From an uncultured Spirochaetaceae bacterium (GTDB lineage Bacteria; Spirochaetota; Spirochaetia; Sphaerochaetales; Sphaerochaetaceae), in NCBI GenBank assembly GCA_944389065.1, contig CALXKZ010000074.1, positions 62,001 to 126,000 on the forward strand: a stretch of DNA of 64,000 nt. The letters run 5' to 3'. A program made the position numbers and the translations under genes. Position 1 is the stretch's first letter, and each line of letters begins with the position of its first letter. This document shows, piece after piece, positions 16,017 through 24,030 of the stretch. The notes under the pieces are model-generated. The model worked only from the letters and a program-made list of their open reading frames with translations. It made no database searches and was not told the origin of the DNA.

Positions 16017-17285
16017 CTACAGCGAATATGACCTGTACTTCTCCCCGATTATCCTGATGCCATCCTCTGTAAGATGCTCATCTCCAGAATAGTTTATGCG
16101 AAGACACTTATCATAATGGGGATGATTCTTCACATCATCGCTTCCGAAGAAGAAATACTCCCCCGGAACTGTCACAACGCCTTCTTCCATCAGTACAGAA
16201 TAGAATTCCAGTGCTGGAATCCGGAGGGCCGGAAGATAAAGCCATAGGAATATAGAACCTTCAGGACGATGGATGAAGAAATCCGTTCCGTCAAAATACT
16301 TCCTTATCCATGAAACAGCATTCATTGCTTTTTCTTCATAGAATGGACGCACAACAGAGGCAGCAAGCTCTGTCAGTCTGCCGGATGAGAGAAGATCTCC
16401 TGCAAGCACAGGCCCGATAGAGCCCGTTGCCAGGGCTGCAATTGCATTGATGTTCCCGACAGCGCTTATAATCTCCTTCCTAGCTATGACTATACCTGTT
16501 CTTATGGAAGGAAGTCCAATCTTCGAAAGGCTCATTGACAGAATGATATCCTCATTCCATATAGGTTCCGCTTCATCGGTGAACACGATATCAGGAAATG
16601 GAAGACCATATGCATTATCGATAATAAGCGGAATCGAATATTTATGGGCAAGGTCTGAAAGGCCGTGGATCTCACTGTCTGTCAGAACATTCCCGCTGGG
16701 ATTGGTAGGACGCGAGACACACATAGCTCCGACTTCATGGTGGGATGCAAGATAATCAGCAACCGCATCAAGATCCATCCTGTACTTGAAAGTTCTGTCA
16801 TCAAAGTACTCCACAATGGACGGCACGCTGACGAAAGTCCCTTCCTCGATACCTTGATCCGCATACCCGATATACTCAGGCATAAGCGGAAAGAGAAGCG
16901 TGCGCTTCTTTCCATTGCATGTTCCTGAAAAAAGATTGAAAAGGTAGAACATGGCACTCTGACTGCCATTTGTCAGAGCAATATTCTCCATTGTCAGCGG
17001 CCATCCATACTCCTTGCAGAAGAATGCAGCAGCTATCTCCAGAAACTCCACACGTCCCTGCGGAGAATCGTAATGGGCAAGCACATCCTCGAATCTATCT
17101 CCATCACGGAGTATTCTCTCAAGTTCTGCCCTGTATGCCCTTTCCACCTCAGGCACACGTGCAGGATTGCCTCCTCCAAGCGGATGGGCAACCACATCGC
17201 CTGGAAGGGGCTTCGCTATATCATCCATCAGCTGAAGGATGCCAGAATGCTGTGAAAGCTTATTGCCGAAATCAGTAAAGACCAT
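16017..17285 (-). CDS. avtA: Valine-pyruvate aminotransferase
   Basis: PLP-dependent class I aminotransferase of the AvtA type, exchanging valine and pyruvate for 2-ketoisovalerate and alanine. It shows PLGGGNPARVPEVE near the N-terminus, NGSQSAMFYLFNLF (phosphate cup), SRPTNPSGNVLTD, IIDNAYGLPFP and the PLP lysine in SMSLSKIGLPSIRTG. I set the start at MVFTDFGNKLSQHSG because E. coli AvtA begins at the equivalent position and because TATCAT lies exactly 6 bases before this ATG with TTAACA 18 bases further up. Seven more upstream codons are open but lack support. The length of 422 aa is typical. Confidence 0.92.
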   Translation of the reverse strand: MVFTDFGNKLSQHSGILQLMDDIAKPLPGDVVAHPLGGGNPARVPEVERAYRAELERILRDGDRFEDVLAHYDSPQGRVEFLEIAAAFFCKEYGWPLTMENIALTNGSQSAMFYLFNLFSGTCNGKKRTLLFPLMPEYIGYADQGIEEGTFVSVPSIVEYFDDRTFKYRMDLDAVADYLASHHEVGAMCVSRPTNPSGNVLTDSEIHGLSDLAHKYSIPLIIDNAYGLPFPDIVFTDEAEPIWNEDIILSMSLSKIGLPSIRTGIVIARKEIISAVGNINAIAALATGSIGPVLAGDLLSSGRLTELAASVVRPFYEEKAMNAVSWIRKYFDGTDFFIHRPEGSIFLWLYLPALRIPALEFYSVLMEEGVVTVPGEYFFFGSDDVKNHPHYDKCLRINYSGDEHLTEDGIRIIGEKYRSYSL

Positions 17286-17291
17286 GGGCTG

Positions 17292-17321
17292 ATGATAAAT
17301 CATCATCTGCCCGCATGTTAA
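17292..17321 (-). promoter_or_regulatory. Promoter of avtA (leaderless)
   Basis: On the minus strand TTAACA (17316-17321), an 18-base spacer and TATCAT (17292-17297) are followed by 6 bases and ATG 17285. The position also agrees with the N-terminus expected from homologues. Confidence 0.6.
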
Positions 17322-17322
17322 G

Positions 17323-18393
17323 TCAGATCAGCCTGTTCACATCCTGTTCAGCTGGAATATCTATATACATAAGCTTTCCGTTTCCTGCTTTCTCGATGGC
17401 ATCGGGGATATGGATTGCGCTTATCCTCCTGTCTGTATATGGAGAGAAATAGTACATAAGCGACTCGGAGCACATCACGCTTGTGCACAGAGTCTGTTCG
17501 CAATCCGGGCTGTCAGCGGACTTTCTGAGGATCCCATCAGGGATGTATACGACTCCGAATGAATTGAACATCCTGGTCACCGAATCCATCTCATCAGTTC
17601 CCTTAGGAGCGAATTCCTTCATGAATGCCATCCTGACGAAGCGGGCTGGAGATGAATATCCTCCGGGAAGGCCGAAGCTTCCACCTGTCCCGCTGCCGAA
17701 AGCAGAGAACTGCTCACCTGCGATAGTACGGGGAGGCGGATCGATATTCGATATCGATACATAGTTCTTGAGATTGGTCTTCTGCCAGTCATATCCAGGA
17801 GCATTTGCCATAACGCCGATTGTATTCCGGTGAACTGTTATGCCATCTTCATCCGGCTCGATTATTATCGCCTCACCGGTACTATCGGAGAATATATAGT
17901 GAACGGACATGAGTGAACCATATACAAGCTCATCGGTAAGATTCAGGGTCTTTACCTTCTCTGCGACCTCCTCCACGCTTGAGCAGGTGCCAAGCAGGTA
18001 TCCTACGAAGAATGCGGGATGGATATCGGTATGGCTTTCATCCTTCTGTGTATTGAAATGGCCATATCCAGGGAAATTAAGAAGAGCTCCCATGAGTCCT
18101 TTCTCGTTTATACCATCAACGATTATAGGTGAAGCAAGTCCTATAACCGATATACCTGCAAATCCATAATCCATCTTCTCGGTCCGTGAGCCATCCAGCG
18201 ACAGGTTCATTTCATATCCGCGTCCTGCGACGGAAATCCTGTTTCCGCTTAGATCTCCGAACATATCATATGTACGGCCAAGGAAATGCAGGGAACCATC
18301 CTGGTTCTCCCATACGAAACTTGTGCAGTTAGCCCACACAGGGACGGCACAGATGGATAGCGCCAGTGCTGCAGCAAACAGAGTTCTTCTCAT
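17323..18393 (-). CDS. Secreted choloylglycine hydrolase / linear amide C-N hydrolase family protein
   Basis: Ntn-hydrolase of the bile-salt-hydrolase / penicillin-V-acylase superfamily, exported by an N-terminal signal peptide (1-21 or 22, ending WAN). The catalytic Cys23 (CTSFVW) would become the free N-terminal nucleophile after processing. Other active-site residues are recognisable: Arg40 and Asp43 in GRTYDMF, Asn in GVMANAPGYDWQ and Arg in SPARFVR. The mature length of about 334 residues is typical. The natural substrate (conjugated bile acid, acyl-homoserine lactone, penicillin V or a peptide amide) cannot be told from sequence. A Shine-Dalgarno GGAGGAG and TACAAT (18414-18419) lie upstream. 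A periplasmic enzyme of this family suits a gut habitat. Confidence 0.9.
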   Translation of the reverse strand: MRRTLFAAALALSICAVPVWANCTSFVWENQDGSLHFLGRTYDMFGDLSGNRISVAGRGYEMNLSLDGSRTEKMDYGFAGISVIGLASPIIVDGINEKGLMGALLNFPGYGHFNTQKDESHTDIHPAFFVGYLLGTCSSVEEVAEKVKTLNLTDELVYGSLMSVHYIFSDSTGEAIIIEPDEDGITVHRNTIGVMANAPGYDWQKTNLKNYVSISNIDPPPRTIAGEQFSAFGSGTGGSFGLPGGYSSPARFVRMAFMKEFAPKGTDEMDSVTRMFNSFGVVYIPDGILRKSADSPDCEQTLCTSVMCSESLMYYFSPYTDRRISAIHIPDAIEKAGNGKLMYIDIPAEQDVNRLI

Positions 18394-18422
18394 AAAACTC
18401 CTCCATTGCTTCTATTGTAACA

Positions 18423-19766
18423 CTATATACGGTATCGCTGAGCATATCTGATCCAATGCCCGGATCTGAGGAATACAAGGGAAACGATAGTTCCTGCAGC
18501 CCATCCGACAGGCCAGCTAAGCCAGATTCCCACTGACCCAAAGAAAGATGAGAATACTATAGCAAGACCTGCCCTGAGTATGAGATCCGAGAATGTGGAT
18601 ATCATGAAAGGAGTCATATCCCCAGCTCCTCTGATGACAGCATCCGAGATGATCTTAAGCGATACGGCAAAGTAGAATGGCGATACAATCCGCAGGAATG
18701 CCATTCCGCTTTTTGCCGCTTCCGAGCCTCCATCATCAAGGAACATAAGAAGGACAGTACGCGAAAAGAAAAAGAAAAGAATGACTACAGGAACGCAGAA
18801 TGCATATGTCATTGCAACTCCTATCCTGAAGCCCTGCTTTGCACGGCCGAAATCCCCTGCCCCGATATTCTGTGCAGAAAATGATGAAACAGCATTCCCA
18901 AGAGTGGTTATGCTGGTTACGACCATATTGTTGAGCTTTATGGCTGCAGAATAACCTGCAATGACAGAAGCGCCGAAGCTGTTCACGACTGACTGGACAA
19001 TTATATTCCCTACGCTGACGAAGCTCTGCTGGAGGATTGAAGGAATAGCGACAATAAGGAAGCGCCGGAAGATCCGGACGTCAAAAAGAGGAGCATCGGA
19101 AAGCGGCACCGTCGCCTTCAGCCGTCTGAATATGGCTATGCATGCTGCAACGCATGAGATTCCCTGGCAGATGAATGTTGCCCAGGCAACTCCATCAACG
19201 CCCATTCCGAACGCAGTGACAAAGAGTATATCGGCAAAGATATTGGCTGTGCTTGATGCCGCAAGGAATATGAAAGGGGTCCTGCTGTCACCCATGGCCG
19301 TGAATATTCCCGTTGCCAGATTATAGAAGAACAGAAACAGCAGACCCAGAATATAGATATCAAGATAGATAGCGCTATCTGCCATGATTTCCTCTGGTGT
19401 ATTGATAATGCAAAGAAGAGGATCTGTGAAAATCATGCCCAGAGCGGTCAGCACAATAGCAAGGACCCCTACGGAGATAGCGGAAGTTGTTATGGCACTT
19501 CTCATCTCCTTCAGTCTGCCCGCCCCGTAGTATTGCGATACAAGGACGCTTGCTCCCATATTGCATCCGAATGCGAATGCAATGAATATCAGGGTGATCT
19601 CATAGGAATTGCCTACTGCGGCAAGTGCATTTTCCCCTATGAACCGTCCAGCAACGAAGCTATCTGCGATATTGTACAGCTGCTGGAAGAGCATTGATCC
19701 GAGAAGAGGCAGGGCAAAACGGATAAGAACACCTGCTGGATTGCCCTCTGATAGATTCCTGTTCAT
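18423..19766 (-). CDS. MATE family efflux transporter
   Basis: Inner-membrane multidrug/toxic compound extrusion exporter of about 447 residues with twelve predicted hydrophobic segments in two related halves. The N-terminal PAGVLIRFALPLLGSMLFQQLYNIADSFVAGRFIGENALAAVG is the characteristic first-repeat block of MatE proteins (NorM/DinF-like). It is driven by Na+ or H+ in known members; the substrate is unknown. The ATG at 19766 has GGGGAAAG upstream. The gene lies between an AEC permease and the amidase on the same strand, with gaps of 52 and 29 bases, and may be co-transcribed with them. Confidence 0.92.
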   Translation of the reverse strand: MNRNLSEGNPAGVLIRFALPLLGSMLFQQLYNIADSFVAGRFIGENALAAVGNSYEITLIFIAFAFGCNMGASVLVSQYYGAGRLKEMRSAITTSAISVGVLAIVLTALGMIFTDPLLCIINTPEEIMADSAIYLDIYILGLLFLFFYNLATGIFTAMGDSRTPFIFLAASSTANIFADILFVTAFGMGVDGVAWATFICQGISCVAACIAIFRRLKATVPLSDAPLFDVRIFRRFLIVAIPSILQQSFVSVGNIIVQSVVNSFGASVIAGYSAAIKLNNMVVTSITTLGNAVSSFSAQNIGAGDFGRAKQGFRIGVAMTYAFCVPVVILFFFFSRTVLLMFLDDGGSEAAKSGMAFLRIVSPFYFAVSLKIISDAVIRGAGDMTPFMISTFSDLILRAGLAIVFSSFFGSVGIWLSWPVGWAAGTIVSLVFLRSGHWIRYAQRYRI

Positions 19767-19818
19767 TTCTTTCCCCGGCAAGGTAAGATATCAGAAGAGG
19801 CAAAGCAAATCAACAGAA

Positions 19819-20727
19819 TCAGAGAAGAGCGAACAGGAAAGGCATCAGGATAAGAGCGGCTATTATGGATACGGTGGAGGCAAAGCCTACAAGCTCCACA
19901 TCCCCTTTAAGTTCTGATACGAAAGCAGGGCTGGCAGAGCTGATAGGGGCAAATGCAGTTATGGCAACGGCCTTCCTCACCTCATATGAGAATGGCGCAT
20001 ATCTGAAGAACAGGAATGCTATAACGACAGCGAGAAGCAACCGGAGCACATTCACAAGCGCTACTTCCTTCAGCTTTGATCTGTCAGGGCTGAATTCAAG
20101 CATCAGTCCTATCATTATCATCGCAAGCGGCCCATTTGCCGGACTGATAAGACCGGCAAACTCGAATACCTTATCAGGCAGGCTTATCGACAGCCCGGAA
20201 AGAACCATCATAAGGACATATGTATCGAATGCGGGCTTGGTGAACACAGTCAGCAAAGAGCGGGAAAGCCTGCGGGATGCAGCCTGCCCCACAACGGCCT
20301 GCGTTATAGCGAAATTCAGGGCAAGGCACATCGGGGAGTTTCCCAGATCGAAAAGGCATGATGCAACAACGCCCGATGCTCCAAGGATTCCGGAAACGAA
20401 TGGAAGCGTGAAATTCCCTATGTTGTATGCAGGAAGCTCCATCATGTAGAAAATCCTGTCATCACGACTGCTTCGTCTGGTCATCATGAAGCCTATGATC
20501 ACCATCAAGACATTTGCCGCAAAGGAAAGAGCCGGGATCATCATATAATTCCATTCAAATACGAATGAACGGAAACTCACGAGAATAGCACATGGAAGCG
20601 TAAGATTCAGTACAACACGAGCAAGAGCAACACCATCTTCTTTTGACAGGACACCTATTTTCTTCAAAGCATAAGCTATGACTATCATCAGAATGAAATA
20701 TGATGCCCGTATGATGATATCCAGCAT
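19819..20727 (-). CDS. AEC (auxin efflux carrier) family permease
   Basis: Membrane transporter of about 302 residues with ten hydrophobic helices and the Mem_trans/AEC pattern: an N-terminal five-helix half with LTLPCAILVSFRSF, ELPAYNIGNFTLPFVSGILG around the central cross-over, then the second half beginning TKPAFDTYVLMMVLSGLSISLP. Bacterial members carry dicarboxylates such as malate, or other organic anions; the substrate here is unknown. I place the start at ATG 20727, with AGGAG 7 bases upstream, rather than at upstream in-frame codons that lack a ribosome site. Confidence 0.88.
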   Translation of the reverse strand: MLDIIIRASYFILMIVIAYALKKIGVLSKEDGVALARVVLNLTLPCAILVSFRSFVFEWNYMMIPALSFAANVLMVIIGFMMTRRSSRDDRIFYMMELPAYNIGNFTLPFVSGILGASGVVASCLFDLGNSPMCLALNFAITQAVVGQAASRRLSRSLLTVFTKPAFDTYVLMMVLSGLSISLPDKVFEFAGLISPANGPLAMIMIGLMLEFSPDRSKLKEVALVNVLRLLLAVVIAFLFFRYAPFSYEVRKAVAITAFAPISSASPAFVSELKGDVELVGFASTVSIIAALILMPFLFALL

Positions 20728-20810
20728 GTCTGTCTCCTGCAGAGTAATATCATCCATAAGGAATATCACAACAACCCAGCTTATTGAATATCTTGCTGGA
20801 ATTTATCTAC

Positions 20811-20816
20811 TATAAT
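20811..20816 (+). promoter_or_regulatory. Probable -10 element of glgP (leadered)
   Basis: TATAAT at 20811-20816, about 32 bases before ATG 20849. The leader carries AGGGGAA as Shine-Dalgarno. The -35 is unclear. Confidence 0.45.
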
Positions 20817-20848
20817 ATCCGGATTATTAAGTTTCAGAGGGGAAGATT

Positions 20849-23368
20849 ATGGCTGATAAGACAGAGAATACCCGTTTCGGTACCAATGCCAAGGCTATTG
20901 CCCAGGATTTTGCCGAACAGCTCAAGTATTCGCTCGATGCGGATGTCTACCATACAACAGCGGAGGGCCGCTATCAGGCTCTGGCCTATGCAATAAGGGA
21001 CAGGATCATCCACCAGTGGGATCTGTCAAGGAAAACACAGAGAGCAAAGCACTCAAAAAGAGTATATTACCTTTCGCTTGAGTTCCTGATGGGAAGGGCG
21101 ATGACCAACAACATCATCAATATGGGACTTGAGAAAGGGGTGAAGGAGGCGCTTTCATCTCTTGGATATGAATATGAGAAGCTTGCGGACGTTGAACCCG
21201 ATGCAGGACTTGGAAACGGAGGTCTTGGCCGCCTTGCAGCATGCTTCCTGGACTCTCTTGCGACGCTTGAGCTTCCAGCTTATGGCTATGGAATCAGATA
21301 CAACTACGGAATCTTCCGTCAGCAGATAAAGAATGGCTGGCAGGTAGAAACCCCTGATAACTGGCTGAAGGATGGGAATCCCTGGGAAATCAAAAGACCA
21401 GATCTTATCTATCCTGTACTCTTCGGAGGAGAAGTCAGGAAAAGCAGGGAAAATGGCCGGGATATCTTCACATGGGTGCCTGACGAGACAATCAATGGCA
21501 TCGCTTATGACACCCCGATAGTCGGATACGGCGGAAAGACTGTCAACACACTTCGTCTGTGGTCAGCGCAGTCTCCTGATGAGTTCTCATTTGAGGAATT
21601 CAACTCCGGAGATTATACAGAGGCAGTCAGGAACAAGATCAACGCTGAGACACTCTCTCAGGTTCTCTATCCGAATGATACTCTCTATATGGGAAAGGAG
21701 CTCAGGCTCAAGCAGCAGTATTTCTTCGTTTCATGCTCGCTGCAGGATATCATCCGCCGCTTCAAGAGGCATGCAGGATACAAGTGGTCCTCATTCCCAG
21801 AAGAAGCTGCGATACAGCTCAATGACACCCACCCATCACTTGCTATCCCTGAGCTTATGCGCATTCTCATTGACAAGGAAGGGCTCGGATGGGATGAAGC
21901 ATGGGACATCACAGTGAAGACAATGGGCTATACAAACCACACACTCATGCCGGAAGCGCTCGAGAAGTGGTCACTGCCGATGCTGCAGAAGCTCCTTCCA
22001 CGCCACATGCAGATCATTTTCGAGATCAACCAGCGCTTCCTCGATCACGCAGTATCATTCTTCCCAATGCAGGGCGATAAGATAAGCCGTGTATCGATCA
22101 TCGAGGAATCGAACCCGAAGATGGTCAGGATGGCGAATCTTTCCATCATAGGATCACACTCAACGAATGGAGTCGCAGCATTGCACTCAGAGCTTCTCAA
22201 GAGAGAGATGTTCCCTGAGTTCAATCTCATCTTCCCGGAGCGCTTCAACAACAAGACAAATGGAATCACGCAGAGAAGATGGCTTCTTGATGCCAACCCA
22301 GGACTGGCAAAGCTCATCACAGAGGCGATCGGCAACAAGTGGATCACAGACTATGATGAGATCAGAAAGCTTGCTCCATTTGCAGATGATGCGGGCTTCG
22401 TCGAGGACTTCGGCAGAATCAAGGAGAACTGCAAGCTTACTGCTGCTTCATTTTTGAAAAAGGATTCCGGCTTCATCCTGAATACCGACACCCTTATCGA
22501 TGTGCAGGTAAAGAGGATCCATGAGTACAAGAGACAGCTTCTCAATGCTCTCAATATCCTGATGATCTATAACAGGATGAGGCATGATCAGGCATATCTC
22601 GATGCATTCCCGCCGACAACATTCCTCTTCGGAGGCAAAGCCGCACCAGGCTATGTGAATGCAAAGCTCATCATCAAGTTCATAAATAACATCGCAAAAG
22701 TCATTGCATCCGACAGCAGAGTAAGCAAGAAGCTTGCCGTGCATTTCATGCCAGATTACAGGGTGACCATGGCGGAGGCGGTGATTCCTGCCGCGAACAT
22801 CTCCGAGCAGATATCCACCGCAGGAACAGAGGCGTCCGGCACAGGCAATATGAAGTTCATGGCAAATGGTGCTCTCACAATCGGAACGCTTGATGGAGCG
22901 AATGTGGAGATGGCAGAGGAAGTCGGAAGAGAGAACATCTTCATCTTCGGTCACACAGAGGAGGAGATAAACAAGCTCCAGCTCTCATATAGGCCAAGGG
23001 AATGGGTTGATGCAGATGAGGAAATCCGCAGCATGGTGGCGCTTGTTGATTCAGGCTACTTCTCAATCAATGAGCCGAACATCTTCGAGAACCTCAGGAA
23101 GACACTCTTCGATTATGGTGACAGATACTTCCTCTTCGCAGACCTCAGGATGTACCACGATGTCCATGAAGAAGCTACATCGCTGTACAGAGATGACAGA
23201 GCCGGATGGAACAGGAAAGCGATTCTCAATATCGCAGGATCCGCGAAGTTCTCATCTGACAGGACCATCAAGGAATACGCAGAGGAAATCTGGCACATAA
23301 AGCCATGTAAAGTCAGGAAGTCGAACACCGATTCAGTGCTTGAGGATGCGAAGAATATCCAGCACTGA
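20849..23368 (+). CDS. glgP: Glycogen/maltodextrin phosphorylase
   Basis: GT35 phosphorylase releasing glucose-1-phosphate from alpha-1,4-glucan. Its 839 residues match the family. Conserved blocks: YYLSLEFLMGRAMTNN, DAGLGNGGLGRLAACFLDSLATL, YNYGIFRQ, QLNDTHPSLAIPELMRIL, YTNHTLMPEALEKW, KRIHEYKRQLLN, FGGKAAPGY and the PLP-lysine region EASGTGNMKFMANGALTIGTLDGANVE. The N-terminal allosteric phosphorylation site of animal enzymes is absent, as usual in bacteria. With malQ (14475-15983) it forms the core of alpha-glucan mobilisation. It has its own promoter and leader, and the DUF1275 gene overlaps its end. Confidence 0.97.
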   Translation: MADKTENTRFGTNAKAIAQDFAEQLKYSLDADVYHTTAEGRYQALAYAIRDRIIHQWDLSRKTQRAKHSKRVYYLSLEFLMGRAMTNNIINMGLEKGVKEALSSLGYEYEKLADVEPDAGLGNGGLGRLAACFLDSLATLELPAYGYGIRYNYGIFRQQIKNGWQVETPDNWLKDGNPWEIKRPDLIYPVLFGGEVRKSRENGRDIFTWVPDETINGIAYDTPIVGYGGKTVNTLRLWSAQSPDEFSFEEFNSGDYTEAVRNKINAETLSQVLYPNDTLYMGKELRLKQQYFFVSCSLQDIIRRFKRHAGYKWSSFPEEAAIQLNDTHPSLAIPELMRILIDKEGLGWDEAWDITVKTMGYTNHTLMPEALEKWSLPMLQKLLPRHMQIIFEINQRFLDHAVSFFPMQGDKISRVSIIEESNPKMVRMANLSIIGSHSTNGVAALHSELLKREMFPEFNLIFPERFNNKTNGITQRRWLLDANPGLAKLITEAIGNKWITDYDEIRKLAPFADDAGFVEDFGRIKENCKLTAASFLKKDSGFILNTDTLIDVQVKRIHEYKRQLLNALNILMIYNRMRHDQAYLDAFPPTTFLFGGKAAPGYVNAKLIIKFINNIAKVIASDSRVSKKLAVHFMPDYRVTMAEAVIPAANISEQISTAGTEASGTGNMKFMANGALTIGTLDGANVEMAEEVGRENIFIFGHTEEEINKLQLSYRPREWVDADEEIRSMVALVDSGYFSINEPNIFENLRKTLFDYGDRYFLFADLRMYHDVHEEATSLYRDDRAGWNRKAILNIAGSAKFSSDRTIKEYAEEIWHIKPCKVRKSNTDSVLEDAKNIQH

Positions 23369-24026
23369 TCTACCATCCGAAAGCCTTCCGGTAATGGTCT
23401 TGCTGACAATATCCGGAGGGCTTCAGGATGCATATTCATATCTTGAGAAAGGCCATGTGTTCGCCAACGCCCAGACGGGCAATATAGTCCTTCTTGCAGT
23501 CTCGGCTGCAGAAGGAGAATGGGGTGCTGTCCTTTCTTATACCATCCCGATTGCTTCATTCATAATCGGAATAGCGGTAGCCTGCATAATCAGGAAACTA
23601 TGCGGGAAAAGCCCTAAGGCAATACACTGGAGACAGTATGTCCTAGTTGCAGAGATTCTGCTCCTTGCCGCATCGGCTTTCATCTCCAATGACCATATTG
23701 CCAATGCCCTTATATCTGCATCATGCGCGATGCAGGTGCAGTCATTCAGGACAGTCAGAGGAACAAGCTATGCAAGCACGATGTGCATTGGAAATCTCAG
23801 AGGTGGCACAGAGCACCTGATGCTGTTCCTTCAGGAAGGCCAGAAGGAGAATCTGGAGGCCGCTATGAGATACTTTCTCGTCATAGCTGTCTTCGCCATT
23901 GGGGCGGCTGTCGGAAGCATTATGATTCCCCTACTTGGAGAGAAAGCAATACTCATTTCCCCCCTCCTGCTCCTATCTGCATTCCTGATAATGATAAGAA
24001 ATCCTGTTCTTCAAAGCATGGAATAG
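23346..24026 (+). CDS. DUF1275 (YoaK family) membrane protein
   Basis: Polytopic inner-membrane protein of about 226 residues with six hydrophobic segments. The family blocks SGGLQDAYSYLEKGHVFANAQTGNIVLL and ALISASCAMQVQSFRTVRGTSYASTMCIGNLR are clear. The function of the family is unknown. ATG 23346 lies inside the 3' end of glgP (23-base overlap) with GAGG directly upstream, so it is probably co-translated with glgP. It ends 4 bases from the end of topA, which is convergent. Confidence 0.87.
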   Translation: MRRISSTDLPSESLPVMVLLTISGGLQDAYSYLEKGHVFANAQTGNIVLLAVSAAEGEWGAVLSYTIPIASFIIGIAVACIIRKLCGKSPKAIHWRQYVLVAEILLLAASAFISNDHIANALISASCAMQVQSFRTVRGTSYASTMCIGNLRGGTEHLMLFLQEGQKENLEAAMRYFLVIAVFAIGAAVGSIMIPLLGEKAILISPLLLLSAFLIMIRNPVLQSME

Positions 24027-24030
24027 CCCC

